NCBI GenBank assembly: GCA_033795365.1
Contig: JARYGU010000010.1
Coordinates: 1-64,000 of the forward strand
Direction of reading: 5' to 3'
From: JARYGU01 sp033795365
GTDB taxonomy: Bacteria; Pseudomonadota; Alphaproteobacteria; Rhizobiales; Rhizobiaceae
Length of the DNA stretch: 64,000 nt
The translations under genes and the position numbers were made by a program. Of the stretch, positions 1-6,336 are shown piece after piece (within the stretch, counting starts at the first letter, position 1; the number at the start of each line of letters is the position of its first letter). Below the pieces are notes generated by a model. The model saw only the letters and a program-made list of their open reading frames with translations. It was not told the DNA's origin and made no database searches.

Positions 1-229
1 CTTCCAGCCGGTGCGCGCCGGTGAGCAAGACCAATGCGTCAACGGTTTCGCCCGGCATGCCCTCGGGGCGTTCTTCGTAATAGCGAACAGAGATGGGCGT
101 CCTGAGACCGATGGATGCAAGAGACGCGGCTACGGCCTCGACGCCGGCTTCCTTGACCGTGCGGAGCCGTCCGTGTGTCTCGATGCTGGTAATGTCGAGT
201 TGCTGCAGCTTCCTATCGGCACCGGGCAT
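1..229 (-). CDS. ParB/Srx-like nuclease-domain protein (partial, runs off left edge)
   Basis: Reading leftward from ATG at 229 gives about 76 residues with no stop before the window edge. The stretch resembles the N-terminal ParB/sulfiredoxin fold: a core like LRTPISVRYYEE is followed by LLTGAHRLE, which matches the GxHRxxA/E box of ParB-like domains. Such proteins bind DNA or act as nucleases, and standalone copies are frequent in phage and plasmid elements. The ATG overlaps the stop of the upstream small gene as TGATG, so it is probably the last-translated member visible of a leftward operon. Only the N-terminus is present, so partition, nuclease or regulatory function cannot be separated. 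Confidence 0.65.
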   Translation of the reverse strand, partial: MPGADRKLQQLDITSIETHGRLRTVKEAGVEAVAASLASIGLRTPISVRYYEERPEGMPGETVDALVLLTGAHRLE

Positions 230-444
230 CATGCACTCCTTGTCGGCCGGTCGGCGGCGCGCTGATAATCCTCAGCGGCTTGCTGCAACACGGCCAGATG
301 TTTTCGCTGGATTTCAATTTCGTGGTCGGGCCGCTTCTTCGAGCCCGAGGAGAAGGTTTCGAGCCAATCGGCTTTCGAGGCGATCATCTTGCGAAGGCCG
401 GCCACCATTTCAGCGTATGAAAGACGATCGGCACTTGGGGCCAT
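229..444 (-). CDS. Small phage-type protein of unknown function (71 aa)
   Basis: This 71-residue product is mostly helical and charged in appearance and has no signal peptide or membrane segment. I do not recognise a family. It is accepted as a gene because both ends are coupled to neighbours by overlapping TGATG stop-start junctions: its ATG at 444 overlaps the stop of the gene on its right, and its stop overlaps the ATG of the ParB-like gene. That arrangement is typical of tightly packed phage early operons. The function is unknown. Confidence 0.6.
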   Translation of the reverse strand: MAPSADRLSYAEMVAGLRKMIASKADWLETFSSGSKKRPDHEIEIQRKHLAVLQQAAEDYQRAADRPTRSA

Positions 445-695
445 CAGTCAGCATCCCCGCTGATCAATCCGCTTGGCCGCGTCCGATGCACCGGAAAGAC
501 TGTGACGTTTGAACGGGCGGCCCCCGCGACGGGAACCTTATGGTCATCGTCAAGGAATAGATTGAGGAACCGCTTCCATGCCTGAGCCGCTGCGATACCA
601 TCCCTGATGCAGAGACTTGCATCTGCACGGGCACGCGCAGCCACATAGTCCGCCCAAGCCTCGGTTTGCTCTTCAAGGGTGGACGTATCACTCAA
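444..695 (-). CDS. Small phage-type protein of unknown function (83 aa)
   Basis: The product is an 83-residue soluble protein with an acidic helical N-terminal half (EEQTEAWADYVAARARAD) and a basic C-terminal tail. No known domain was recognised. Its start at 695 overlaps the stop of the HTH-like gene by four bases (ATGA), and its stop overlaps the next ATG as TGATG, so it is translationally coupled on both sides. It belongs to the leftward operon that starts at the promoter near 1057-1085. Confidence 0.6.
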   Translation of the reverse strand: MSDTSTLEEQTEAWADYVAARARADASLCIRDGIAAAQAWKRFLNLFLDDDHKVPVAGAARSNVTVFPVHRTRPSGLISGDAD

Positions 696-1021
696 GCTGA
701 GGCCCTTTCTTCCAGGGCCTTTCGCAGATTGCCCTCTGCCCGCTTGGCTGTACGGCCGCTATATGCTAGCCCGCTAATCCGATCATGCGCGATCCAAACT
801 CCGTCCTCGGTGCAAATGGTTCGAAAGCGATCCGACGCTTTCTCGTGATCTGCCAATACGGACAACACCTTTTGGATTGTTTCGGGGTAGCAGCGCCGCC
901 CTTTTCTCAGGCTGAAGACGAACTTGGCGTCGTTCATTGCGAGTATGCCAATCGTCGAATCTGCAATGCCAGTGCGCTTCTGGAAATCAGCTATCGTCTT
1001 GAGCAACTCTTCTCTGCCCAT
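692..1021 (-). CDS. Putative Cro-like small DNA-binding protein (109 aa)
   Basis: The start at 1021 is preferred over an in-frame ATG at 1051 because GGAAGGG lies about eight bases before it, and the longer start would lie inside an operator. The first 75 residues (from MGREELLKTIADFQKRTGI to the YPETIQKVLSVL helix) read like a small helix-turn-helix: two helices, a short turn with MNDAKFVFSLRKG, then a third helix. It is the first gene of the leftward operon and is divergent from the S24 repressor, which is the position of Cro in lambdoid phages. The family assignment is by fold resemblance and position only. Confidence 0.55.
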   Translation of the reverse strand: MGREELLKTIADFQKRTGIADSTIGILAMNDAKFVFSLRKGRRCYPETIQKVLSVLADHEKASDRFRTICTEDGVWIAHDRISGLAYSGRTAKRAEGNLRKALEERASA

Positions 1022-1036
1022 TTCATGCCCTTCCGG

Positions 1037-1075
1037 TGGGTAATAACACATTTACCATATGGGCAATTTCCCATT
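1037..1075. promoter_or_regulatory. Paired 16-bp repressor operator sites between divergent regulators
   Basis: Site A at 1060-1075 reads TGGGCAATTTCCCATT. A weaker copy at 1037-1052 reads TGGGTAATAACACATT and matches 12 of 16 positions. The starts are 23 bp apart. Two further perfect-type copies lie before the twin-HTH gene (1741-1779) with the same 23-bp spacing. The sites sit between and over the leftward promoter elements, where a bound repressor would block leftward transcription. Confidence 0.7.
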
Positions 1076-1085
1076 GGACTGTCAA
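1057..1085 (-). promoter_or_regulatory. Leftward early promoter of the phage operon
   Basis: On the minus strand a perfect -35 hexamer TTGACA (plus-strand positions 1080-1085) is followed after 17 bases by CCATAT (1057-1062). The strongest operator copy, 1060-1075, lies between these boxes and overlaps the -10. This predicts repression of the leftward operon by the divergent S24 repressor, by analogy with the lambda PR arrangement. Confidence 0.6.
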
Positions 1086-1103
1086 TAGCATGATGGGCTA
1101 TAA
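1074..1103 (+). promoter_or_regulatory. Promoter of the S24 repressor, probably giving a leaderless mRNA
   Basis: TTGGAC at 1074-1079 and CTATAA at 1098-1103, 18 bases apart, form a plausible sigma70 promoter. Transcription from it would begin around 1110, immediately at the repressor ATG at 1112. No Shine-Dalgarno sequence precedes that ATG, as in the leaderless cI message of lambda. The -35 box touches the end of the operator at 1060-1075, a position suited to autoregulation. Confidence 0.45.
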
Positions 1104-1111
1104 CCTCAACC

Positions 1112-1720
1112 ATGTTGGAGAAATGGGAAAAAAACTTCCGGGAACGGCTTCAGGCGAGCGGCCTCAACATGAAGGCTGTTTCGCTTAAGGCTGGTTTGGG
1201 AGAAACTTTTGTACGCGATATGCTTGAGCGCGGACGCGTTCCAAGCATCGACAAATTCCAGCGCCTTGCAAAAGTGCTCGGCACGACGGTGGCCGATCTT
1301 TTGGACGAAGGCATAGAAATAAGCTCATCAGTGCCGCTGGTCGGATACATCGGCGCGGGCGCCGAAGTCCTTCCGGAGTTTGAGCAAGTGCCGCCAGAAG
1401 GACTAGACCAGCTAGAAATCCCGTTTGGCCTTCCCGCTGAGATGCTCGCCCTTGAGGTGCGGGGGGATTCGATGCTTCCTGTTTATCGGGATGGCACTGC
1501 CATCATCGTCTATCGCGAGCAGAAAAAGCCCCTTGATGCGTTTTACGGCCAGGATGCAGCAGTTCGAACCACTGATGGACGACGATACCTGAAGACCATT
1601 ATGCGCGGCCACGGGAATAGCGTGAACCTGCTGTCATGGAATGCAGCTCCGATCGAGAACGTCCGATTGAGTTGGATAGGAGAAATTTTCGCAACATTGC
1701 CAAGGAGTTCCAGACGGTAG
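1112..1720 (+). CDS. CI/LexA-like phage repressor with S24 self-cleavage domain
   Basis: The 202-residue protein has an N-terminal helix-turn-helix (about residues 14-62) and a C-terminal S24 peptidase domain (about 75-195). The catalytic serine is Ser120 in the RGDSM motif, and the lysine is Lys161 in RRYLKTIM. The probable autocleavage dipeptide is Ala82-Gly83 in the YIGAGAE stretch. RecA-stimulated self-cleavage would therefore induce the element after DNA damage. No ribosome binding site precedes the ATG, which fits a leaderless message. It is divergent from the Cro-like gene, and TGGGCAAT-type operators flank it on both sides. The role as lysogeny repressor is inferred from domains and position. 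Confidence 0.9.
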   Translation: MLEKWEKNFRERLQASGLNMKAVSLKAGLGETFVRDMLERGRVPSIDKFQRLAKVLGTTVADLLDEGIEISSSVPLVGYIGAGAEVLPEFEQVPPEGLDQLEIPFGLPAEMLALEVRGDSMLPVYRDGTAIIVYREQKKPLDAFYGQDAAVRTTDGRRYLKTIMRGHGNSVNLLSWNAAPIENVRLSWIGEIFATLPRSSRR

Positions 1721-1740
1721 TGTGGAGGGCTGCGCGAAAG

Positions 1741-1779
1741 TGGGCAATTACCCATTGACTGTTTGGGCAATATCCCATT
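1741..1779. promoter_or_regulatory. Second operator pair before the twin-HTH gene
   Basis: TGGGCAATTACCCATT (1741-1756) and TGGGCAATATCCCATT (1764-1779) are near-identical 16-mers with start-to-start spacing of 23 bp, the same as in the divergent control region upstream of the repressor. TTGACT at 1755-1760 and TTAATC at 1778-1783 can serve as -35 and -10, so both sites overlap the promoter and binding should repress it. Confidence 0.7.
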
Positions 1780-1811
1780 AATCTTAGCTCCGTCAACTGA
1801 CTGGAGCCGAC

Positions 1812-2591
1812 ATGTCCAAGCGCATTCCCACCACACACCCGATGTCCAAGCTGCGGCACAAGAAGGGCCTAACGCTACGAGACGTGAAGGATGCCACCGG
1901 GATATCCGTCGGCACGCTCTCACGGATTGAGCAGTGGACGCAATTTCCCGCCCGCGGATCGATGCTATCTCTTATCGAGTATTATAGCGGGGCTCTTTGC
2001 GCGAATGATTTCTTCCCCGAGGGCGCGGCCAGCGCACTTGCGGTCGCCACGGTCGACGAGAACGCCCCCACGAAGCCCGATCCTGAGCAACCCGAGATTT
2101 CAACCATCCGCTGTAGCAAACAGCCGCGCCGGCCGCATTACATTGCTGAATGGGCCGAAGCCCAGGAACTCACCCAAGCCGACCTTGCTCGGGAGCTAGG
2201 GGCTGATAAAAGCGTCGTTTCCAGATGGTTCAACGGCACAACGCCGGGCGTCGAGTGGCAGGAGCGGCTTGCTGCGCTGTTTCATTGCGAGCCCGAATCT
2301 CTGTTCAGACATCCCGACGAAACGGTTAAGACCAAGCCGACCGCCATCAAACATTCTCTCGACTGCGAAAAGTTGTCCGAGCTGCGCGAGCAGATAGAGG
2401 AAGTAGCCGACCTTCTGCACGGCCTAGACAAGATAGGCGACGGGATCGGCGGCGCCGACGGTTATGCCGTCTCGGCGGTAGCGCTCAATGCGAAGTCGGT
2501 CGCGGATAGCGCGCTGGATATGATCCGAGCGATGGCCCACTCATTCGCAGGTGTCGAGCCCCCGCCTTCGGAAGCGAGGGCGCGATGCTGA
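1812..2591 (+). CDS. Twin helix-turn-helix (XRE-type) phage regulator
   Basis: This 259-residue protein has two separate HTH regions. The first, residues 12-60, contains LTLRDVKDATGISVGTLSRI. The second, residues 112-160, contains LTQADLARELGADKSVVSRW, a classical XRE HTH. The C-terminal 80 residues are helical and could dimerise. The start at 1812 has GGAG five bases upstream. It lies directly after the repressor and behind two copies of the repressor-type operator, so it is probably controlled by that repressor. It may be an activator or antirepressor; its target is unknown. Confidence 0.75.
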   Translation: MSKRIPTTHPMSKLRHKKGLTLRDVKDATGISVGTLSRIEQWTQFPARGSMLSLIEYYSGALCANDFFPEGAASALAVATVDENAPTKPDPEQPEISTIRCSKQPRRPHYIAEWAEAQELTQADLARELGADKSVVSRWFNGTTPGVEWQERLAALFHCEPESLFRHPDETVKTKPTAIKHSLDCEKLSELREQIEEVADLLHGLDKIGDGIGGADGYAVSAVALNAKSVADSALDMIRAMAHSFAGVEPPPSEARARC

Positions 2592-2602
2592 GGAGAGAGG
2601 AT

Positions 2603-3010
2603 TCAATCTTTATCAGTTTTCCCCTGGGCCTCGACGTGTTTAGCGAACTCGGCCCCCAACTCAGTTTCTGCGTCCAGTTGTTCCATCGCTTCAAGGAGAA
2701 GTCTAACAAGCAGCTTTTGCGCGGAGACGCCCCGGGAATCAGCTGTCTTTTGAAGCTCATCCTGCATCCAAGGGGGAACGAACAACTCCTCCTTCCCGGC
2801 CAAAAGTTTCTCTTGCAGATCGATCAGAGCCCGCAACAAATAAGCGTGTGGGTGCGCGATAAGCGAAAAGTCGAGGCGCGCCACGATCTCGGCGTTCATC
2901 GAACGCTTATTTTCTTCTGCGGCGGCTTTCAACTTGTCGCGCAGTCCATCCGGCATGCGCAGCAGGAATTTATCAAGTTCTTCGCTCGGCGGTTTGGGGT
3001 CTTTTGCCAT
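2603..3010 (-). CDS. Arc-family ribbon-helix-helix DNA-binding protein
   Basis: Residues 14-50 match an Arc-type ribbon-helix-helix: a beta strand around FLLRMPDGLRDKLKAAA, then the helix of SMNAEIVARLDFSL. The rest of the 135 residues is a charged helical extension that could mediate oligomerisation. Start at 3010 has GGAG five to six bases upstream. It is convergent with the twin-HTH gene (12-bp gap) and divergent from a second, much shorter RHH gene at 3118, with three palindromes between them. Probably a phage transcriptional regulator that represses its own promoter. Confidence 0.75.
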   Translation of the reverse strand: MAKDPKPPSEELDKFLLRMPDGLRDKLKAAAEENKRSMNAEIVARLDFSLIAHPHAYLLRALIDLQEKLLAGKEELFVPPWMQDELQKTADSRGVSAQKLLVRLLLEAMEQLDAETELGAEFAKHVEAQGKTDKD

Positions 3011-3022
3011 ATCAACTCCATA

Positions 3023-3096
3023 CTATCGTCTCGATATAAAATAAATGATATCGGCGCGATATAGGAGATTGACAATCGGTGATATCGAGTTGATAT
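3023..3096. promoter_or_regulatory. Triple 15-bp palindrome operator between divergent RHH genes
   Basis: Three sites of the form ATATCG-N3-CGATAT occur. 3048-3062 is perfect (spacer GCG). 3023-3037 has one mismatch (CTATCG-TCT-CGATAT). 3082-3096 has one mismatch (ATATCG-AGT-TGATAT). The 6-3-6 dyad symmetry is what dimeric ribbon-helix-helix proteins usually bind. The sites fill the intergenic gap between RHH genes starting at 3010 (minus) and 3118 (plus). Confidence 0.7.
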
Positions 3097-3117
3097 TAAC
3101 CTTAATGGAGGATGAAA

Positions 3118-3288
3118 ATGAAAGGTGAAGCGAAATTGCTCTGCCGCCTCCCTCCCGACGTGAAAGGCTTCCTTGAGTGTCAGGCGGAAAAGTTCGGAAG
3201 CTCAATGAACAGCGAGGTTGTTCGCAGCATCAGGGAGCGGATGGAAAGAGTGCAGATTATGGAAATGCCGGCTCCGGCTGGAGAGTAG
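3118..3288 (+). CDS. Short Arc-like ribbon-helix-helix protein (56 aa)
   Basis: ATG at 3118 is six bases after GGAGG; an in-frame ATG at 3112 abuts that Shine-Dalgarno and is less likely. The product has AKLLCRLPPDVKGFLECQA followed by a helix with SMNSEVVRSIRERMERV, the strand-helix-helix layout of Arc/Mnt repressors and close to the full length of Arc itself. It lacks any extension, unlike its divergent neighbour. The ATATCG-type palindromes upstream are the likely binding sites. It may be a small repressor or an antitoxin-like protein; no toxin gene is adjacent. Confidence 0.75.
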   Translation: MKGEAKLLCRLPPDVKGFLECQAEKFGSSMNSEVVRSIRERMERVQIMEMPAPAGE

Positions 3289-3367
3289 CAGCAGGACGGG
3301 GAGCAAGTTTGCCGACCGATCCCCGTCACTGCTGAAATGCCAACTTTCAACATTGAGGATGTCAAAA

Positions 3368-4249
3368 ATGGACAAGCAGTCCAATAGCACAACTGTGCCC
3401 GCTGTTTCAACGGGAACGAAACAGGCCCTTTCTCCGAACCTTACCCGCCGCAAGGCTCTGGGCTTGCTTGCTGCAGCGTCGGTTCCGCCGACGGCAGTTG
3501 TCGCGGCTGCTGCTGCCACGCCGACCGCCGTTGCGGCAAATGTTTGCCAGGGCGTGTCGGAAAACCCCGAACTCCTCGCCGCGTATGAACGTTTCAAGGC
3601 AGCGCGTGCCGAAGTCGCTGCGGCAAAAGACGCCTTGGAATGGCTCGCGGATGAATGGAGGCATGTTTGGCCGCTTGCCCCTGAAGAGATCCTTGACGGC
3701 GCCAACGCGCACCAGAACGGCAGAGGTGAGACTGCGGAGCGTGATATCGCAGGCCGCTTTGTAATGAGGGATACTAACGTTCTCAAGAAGAGGCTAACCG
3801 CCAAATTCCGCGCCGAGAATGACAAGACGTGCTTCTCGGTCATCTCCACAGATCAGGCGAGCGAGACGGTTTCCACATGGGCTCAGCAAACTCCGGCCGG
3901 GCGTACGGAGAAGGCACTTGCGCGGAATCGTGTTTATCGGGACGAGGCCATTCAGAGGTGGCAGCGGAAGCTTGAACTTGCTCGCGAGTATGAGGCGGAA
4001 ACCGCGCGGCTGCGCGCCGCGTCAGGTGTCGAGAAAGCAAAGAGCCGGATCGAGATTGCGGAGTCCGAGTTCAGGATGGCTTGCGTGGATATATCGCGAG
4101 CTCAAGCCATCACCGGCGAGGGCCTGCGCATCAAAGCCGAAGCGATCAAATCTCACAGTCTTGTCGGCATAGTGCAGTTGCAGAGCGGCATCCTCGGCGA
4201 CATGGCGCGCTTCATCGATAACGCCCTCAATGTGATCGGAAGGGCATAA
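3368..4249 (+). CDS. Exported-type protein with Tat-like signal, unknown function
   Basis: The start at 3368 has GAGG about ten bases upstream; an in-frame ATG at 3359 is too close to it. The 293-residue product has a polar N-terminus, then TRRKALGLLAAASVPP and a long alanine-rich segment ending near residue 56. This looks like a twin-arginine signal peptide. The remainder is helical and charged, with long runs suggestive of coiled coil (for example around EYEAETARLRAASGVEKAK), and no family was recognised. An exported protein is unusual in a phage regulatory segment. It could be a lysogenic-conversion or structural product, but this is not shown. Confidence 0.7.
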   Translation: MDKQSNSTTVPAVSTGTKQALSPNLTRRKALGLLAAASVPPTAVVAAAAATPTAVAANVCQGVSENPELLAAYERFKAARAEVAAAKDALEWLADEWRHVWPLAPEEILDGANAHQNGRGETAERDIAGRFVMRDTNVLKKRLTAKFRAENDKTCFSVISTDQASETVSTWAQQTPAGRTEKALARNRVYRDEAIQRWQRKLELAREYEAETARLRAASGVEKAKSRIEIAESEFRMACVDISRAQAITGEGLRIKAEAIKSHSLVGIVQLQSGILGDMARFIDNALNVIGRA

Positions 4250-4251
4250 CC

Positions 4252-4548
4252 ATGAAGCCCAACAATACCCTTGACCCCTCCGACCTGTTCTATCAGTTGC
4301 TCGATCTCGCCGAACTGATGCAGGCCACATACGACATCCTGCACGAGATGGAATATGTGCGGCCGGACGGCTCCCGAAATGAAGAGCTCGACCGGGTGGC
4401 AGCGCTTCAACGGATTGCCTGCCGCGACATTAAGAGCTTACGCGATGCCGCACAGGTCTTCGACGGCCCCGCAGAGTGGGTTCAGATCGACGGCGAGCGC
4501 AACGCGGTCTCGGCTCCTGTGGATAAGTCGAAAAACGGGGAGAACTGA
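4252..4548 (+). CDS. Small acidic protein of unknown function (98 aa)
   Basis: It starts two bases after the stop of the Tat-signal gene, with GGAAGG about ten bases before the ATG, so the two are probably co-transcribed. The 98 residues are acidic and helical (LFYQLLDLAELMQATYDIL) with no signal or membrane segment. No family was recognised. It is part of the rightward run that ends with the integrase. Confidence 0.65.
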   Translation: MKPNNTLDPSDLFYQLLDLAELMQATYDILHEMEYVRPDGSRNEELDRVAALQRIACRDIKSLRDAAQVFDGPAEWVQIDGERNAVSAPVDKSKNGEN

Positions 4549-4551
4549 GCA

Positions 4552-4722
4552 ATGTCAGCCCCCGCCCTTATCCGCAAGCAGGACATGCAGAGAGCCGCCG
4601 AAGTGGCGAAAACCACGGGGTGCCGGGTGGAAATCCGAATCGGGGATGCAGTGGTCACCATCACTCCCGACCACGCTCCCACCAAGGAAGCCGCAATTGA
4701 CTACTCCCGCCCTGTCCTATGA
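4552..4722 (+). CDS. Small protein of unknown function (56 aa)
   Basis: A 56-residue frame begins three bases after the preceding stop, with GGGGAG about ten bases upstream of ATG 4552. It is followed closely by the integrase start at 4733. The sequence has an amphipathic helix (MQRAAEVAKTTG) and a short beta pair (RVEIRIGDAVVTITP). Excisionases are often encoded beside integrases and are about this size, but no clear excisionase motif is visible, so that role is only a possibility. Confidence 0.55.
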   Translation: MSAPALIRKQDMQRAAEVAKTTGCRVEIRIGDAVVTITPDHAPTKEAAIDYSRPVL

Positions 4723-4732
4723 TCGTGATGGG

Positions 4733-5821
4733 ATGCCTAGAAAGCTCCCTCTTCACGTCCATAAGCAGAAGACCCGACATAGTAAGTGGGTTTTCTATTT
4801 CCGCATCGGCAAGGGCAAGCGCATTCGACTTCCCAGCCCGAACGATCCAACCTTCAAGGCGGCGTATACGGCCGCTTTGACAGGTGGCGCGCCGCTCGCC
4901 GTGCCGAAGGTTCACGAAGGCACGCTCCAATGGCTATGGGACCGATACACCACCGAGAGTGCCAAATGGGCCGGATATAGCCCAGCTACTCAAAAGCAGC
5001 AGCGTCTCATCATGGCCAAGGTGCTGAAGAATAACGGGCGCTATGCCCTCTCCACGTTCACCCAGGATGTGATTCAGGAGGGCGTGGACAAGCGTCACGA
5101 GACTCCGGCGCTGGCGGCGAACTTCCTGAAGGTGATGCGAGGGATGTTCGGCTGGGGAAGGAAAATGCGGCTCGTCGCGGTTGATCCCACCATCGGCGTC
5201 GATGCGCCGGAATACAAAACCGACGGCTTCCCGGCTTGGACCGTCGATGACGTGAAGGCCTTCCGCGCGAAACACGAGGTCGGCACCCCCGAGCGTCTAG
5301 CAATGGAGCTGATGCTGCTCGCTGGCTTGAGGCGGTCTGACGTCGCGGTCGTCGGGCGCCAGCATATCAGCGGCCGGGTTCTTTCGCTGGATACGGCAAA
5401 GACAGGATCAAGGATCACGATCGAGCTCTCTGACGAGCTGGTTCGGATAATCGACGCGACCCCACGCAAAGGCTTGCACCTGATCGAGAGTAGCCGCGGC
5501 AAGCCATTCGTGAAGGAAGCGTTCGGAAACTGGTTCAGGGAGAAGTGCACCGAGGCGGGAGTGACAAAATCCGCGCATGGGTTGCGGAAGCTCAGTGCAA
5601 CCCTTGCTGCAGAGGGCGGCGCAGGCAGCCATCAGCTTATGGCACAGTACGGCTGGACGAAGCTGGCGACGGCGGAAATCTACACGAAGGGCGTCGATCG
5701 GAAGCGCCTCGGCATCGAGGCAAGCCGTATCGTTGCGGACCAGATCGAGAACATAGAAGTCCCTCACCCTGTTTCAGGTGAGGGATTTAAATCGAAAAGG
5801 AAAGCAAAAACAAATACATAA
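4733..5821 (+). CDS. Tyrosine recombinase (phage integrase)
   Basis: The 362-residue protein carries a core-binding SAM-like domain (about 60-160) and a catalytic domain (about 168-330). The catalytic set is visible: Arg200 in AGLRRSD, Lys223 in DTAKTG, His282 and Arg285 in AHGLRKL, Trp308 in QYGWTK (the usual His/Trp position) and the nucleophile Tyr317 in EIYTKG. All are present, so the enzyme is predicted to be active. The frame stays open well upstream, but ATG 4733 fits the end of the preceding small gene. The gene ends 15 bases before a tRNA-3'-end-like sequence, the expected attachment site. Confidence 0.9.
   Translation: MPRKLPLHVHKQKTRHSKWVFYFRIGKGKRIRLPSPNDPTFKAAYTAALTGGAPLAVPKVHEGTLQWLWDRYTTESAKWAGYSPATQKQQRLIMAKVLKNNGRYALSTFTQDVIQEGVDKRHETPALAANFLKVMRGMFGWGRKMRLVAVDPTIGVDAPEYKTDGFPAWTVDDVKAFRAKHEVGTPERLAMELMLLAGLRRSDVAVVGRQHISGRVLSLDTAKTGSRITIELSDELVRIIDATPRKGLHLIESSRGKPFVKEAFGNWFREKCTEAGVTKSAHGLRKLSATLAAEGGAGSHQLMAQYGWTKLATAEIYTKGVDRKRLGIEASRIVADQIENIEVPHPVSGEGFKSKRKAKTNT
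5761..5784 (+). other. Perfect 8-bp hairpin near the 3' end of the integrase gene
   Basis: CCCTCACC (5761-5768) and GGTGAGGG (5777-5784) form a perfect stem with an eight-base loop inside the integrase coding sequence, about 40 bases before its stop. There is no U-tract after it. It could be structural, could form part of the attachment region, or could be chance. Confidence 0.35.
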
Positions 5822-5836
5822 TTTTCGAATGGCGTC

Positions 5837-5852
5837 CTTGTCACGCCCACCA
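5837..5852 (+). other. Putative attachment-site core: 3' end of a tRNA (tRNA-Val-like)
   Basis: CTTGTCACGCCCACCA lies 15 bases after the integrase stop. It divides exactly as a tRNA 3' end: CTTGT (T-stem 3' strand), CACGCCC (acceptor 3' strand), A (discriminator) and CCA. The bases before it do not form a T-loop in register, so this is a 3' fragment, as left when an element integrates into a tRNA gene. The acceptor implies a tRNA beginning GGGCGTG, which fits rhizobial tRNA-Val from memory. The intact gene would be at the other end, outside the window. Confidence 0.5.
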
Positions 5853-6088
5853 TTCCGATCCCCTGTTAACGCAGGCGTTTGCGAGGTTGACGACATAACC
5901 CGTTTTCCTTTCCTGGCTTATTTGCCCAAGCAGCGCCCAGAAACCGCCTTTTGGCGCTTTCCAGATGGTGGGGCGCATGGGGCTCATGCGTGTCTCTGAT
6001 TGTCTTCTCCGACGCGCCTAGGCAGCAGATTGTCGTTTGCATAAGCTGCGGCGACGAGCGCCGTTTGCTCGTCAAGGCAGAGCATCGT

Positions 6089-6330
6089 ATGAAGCACGTC
6101 TCTATCATCGTACGCGCGGCATGGGATGAAGAAGCGTCCGTCTGGGTCGCGACCAGTAGTGATATCGACGGCTTGGCCGTCGAAGCGGAGACTTCGAACG
6201 CCTGGAACAGAAAGTCCTCGCCGCCATAGCGGATCTCCTCGCATTGAACGGCTCCACCTCTGATTTGCCGGAAATTCCCGTGCATATCATGACCGAGCAC
6301 TTGGCAAAGGTCCCGAATCCCTCCTTCTGA
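6089..6330 (+). pseudogene. hicB: Frameshifted hicB-type antitoxin (DUF1902-like)
   Basis: From ATG 6089 the frame reads a HicB-like N-terminus (VSIIVRAAWDEEASVWVATS, then SDIDGLAVEAET). Around 6190-6196 (bases gagacttcgaacgcc) it leaves the expected frame. The shifted frame continues as FERLEQKVLAAIADLLALNG and runs to a TGA at 6328, giving the full-length antitoxin shape. A single-base deletion best explains this. As it stands the frame-0 product ends after about 46 residues. It is followed seven bases later by a hicA-like frame, also broken. A sequencing error is a formal alternative. Confidence 0.7.
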
Positions 6331-6336
6331 TCCCCC

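Noticed and set aside
5820..5852. A complete tRNA gene at the element end
   Set aside because: Only the 3' half of the T-arm and acceptor is in register; D-arm and anticodon arm are absent.
5984..6244. 86-residue minus-strand frame opposite the hicB remnant
   Set aside because: No ribosome binding site or family; best explained as the antisense of the decayed antitoxin.
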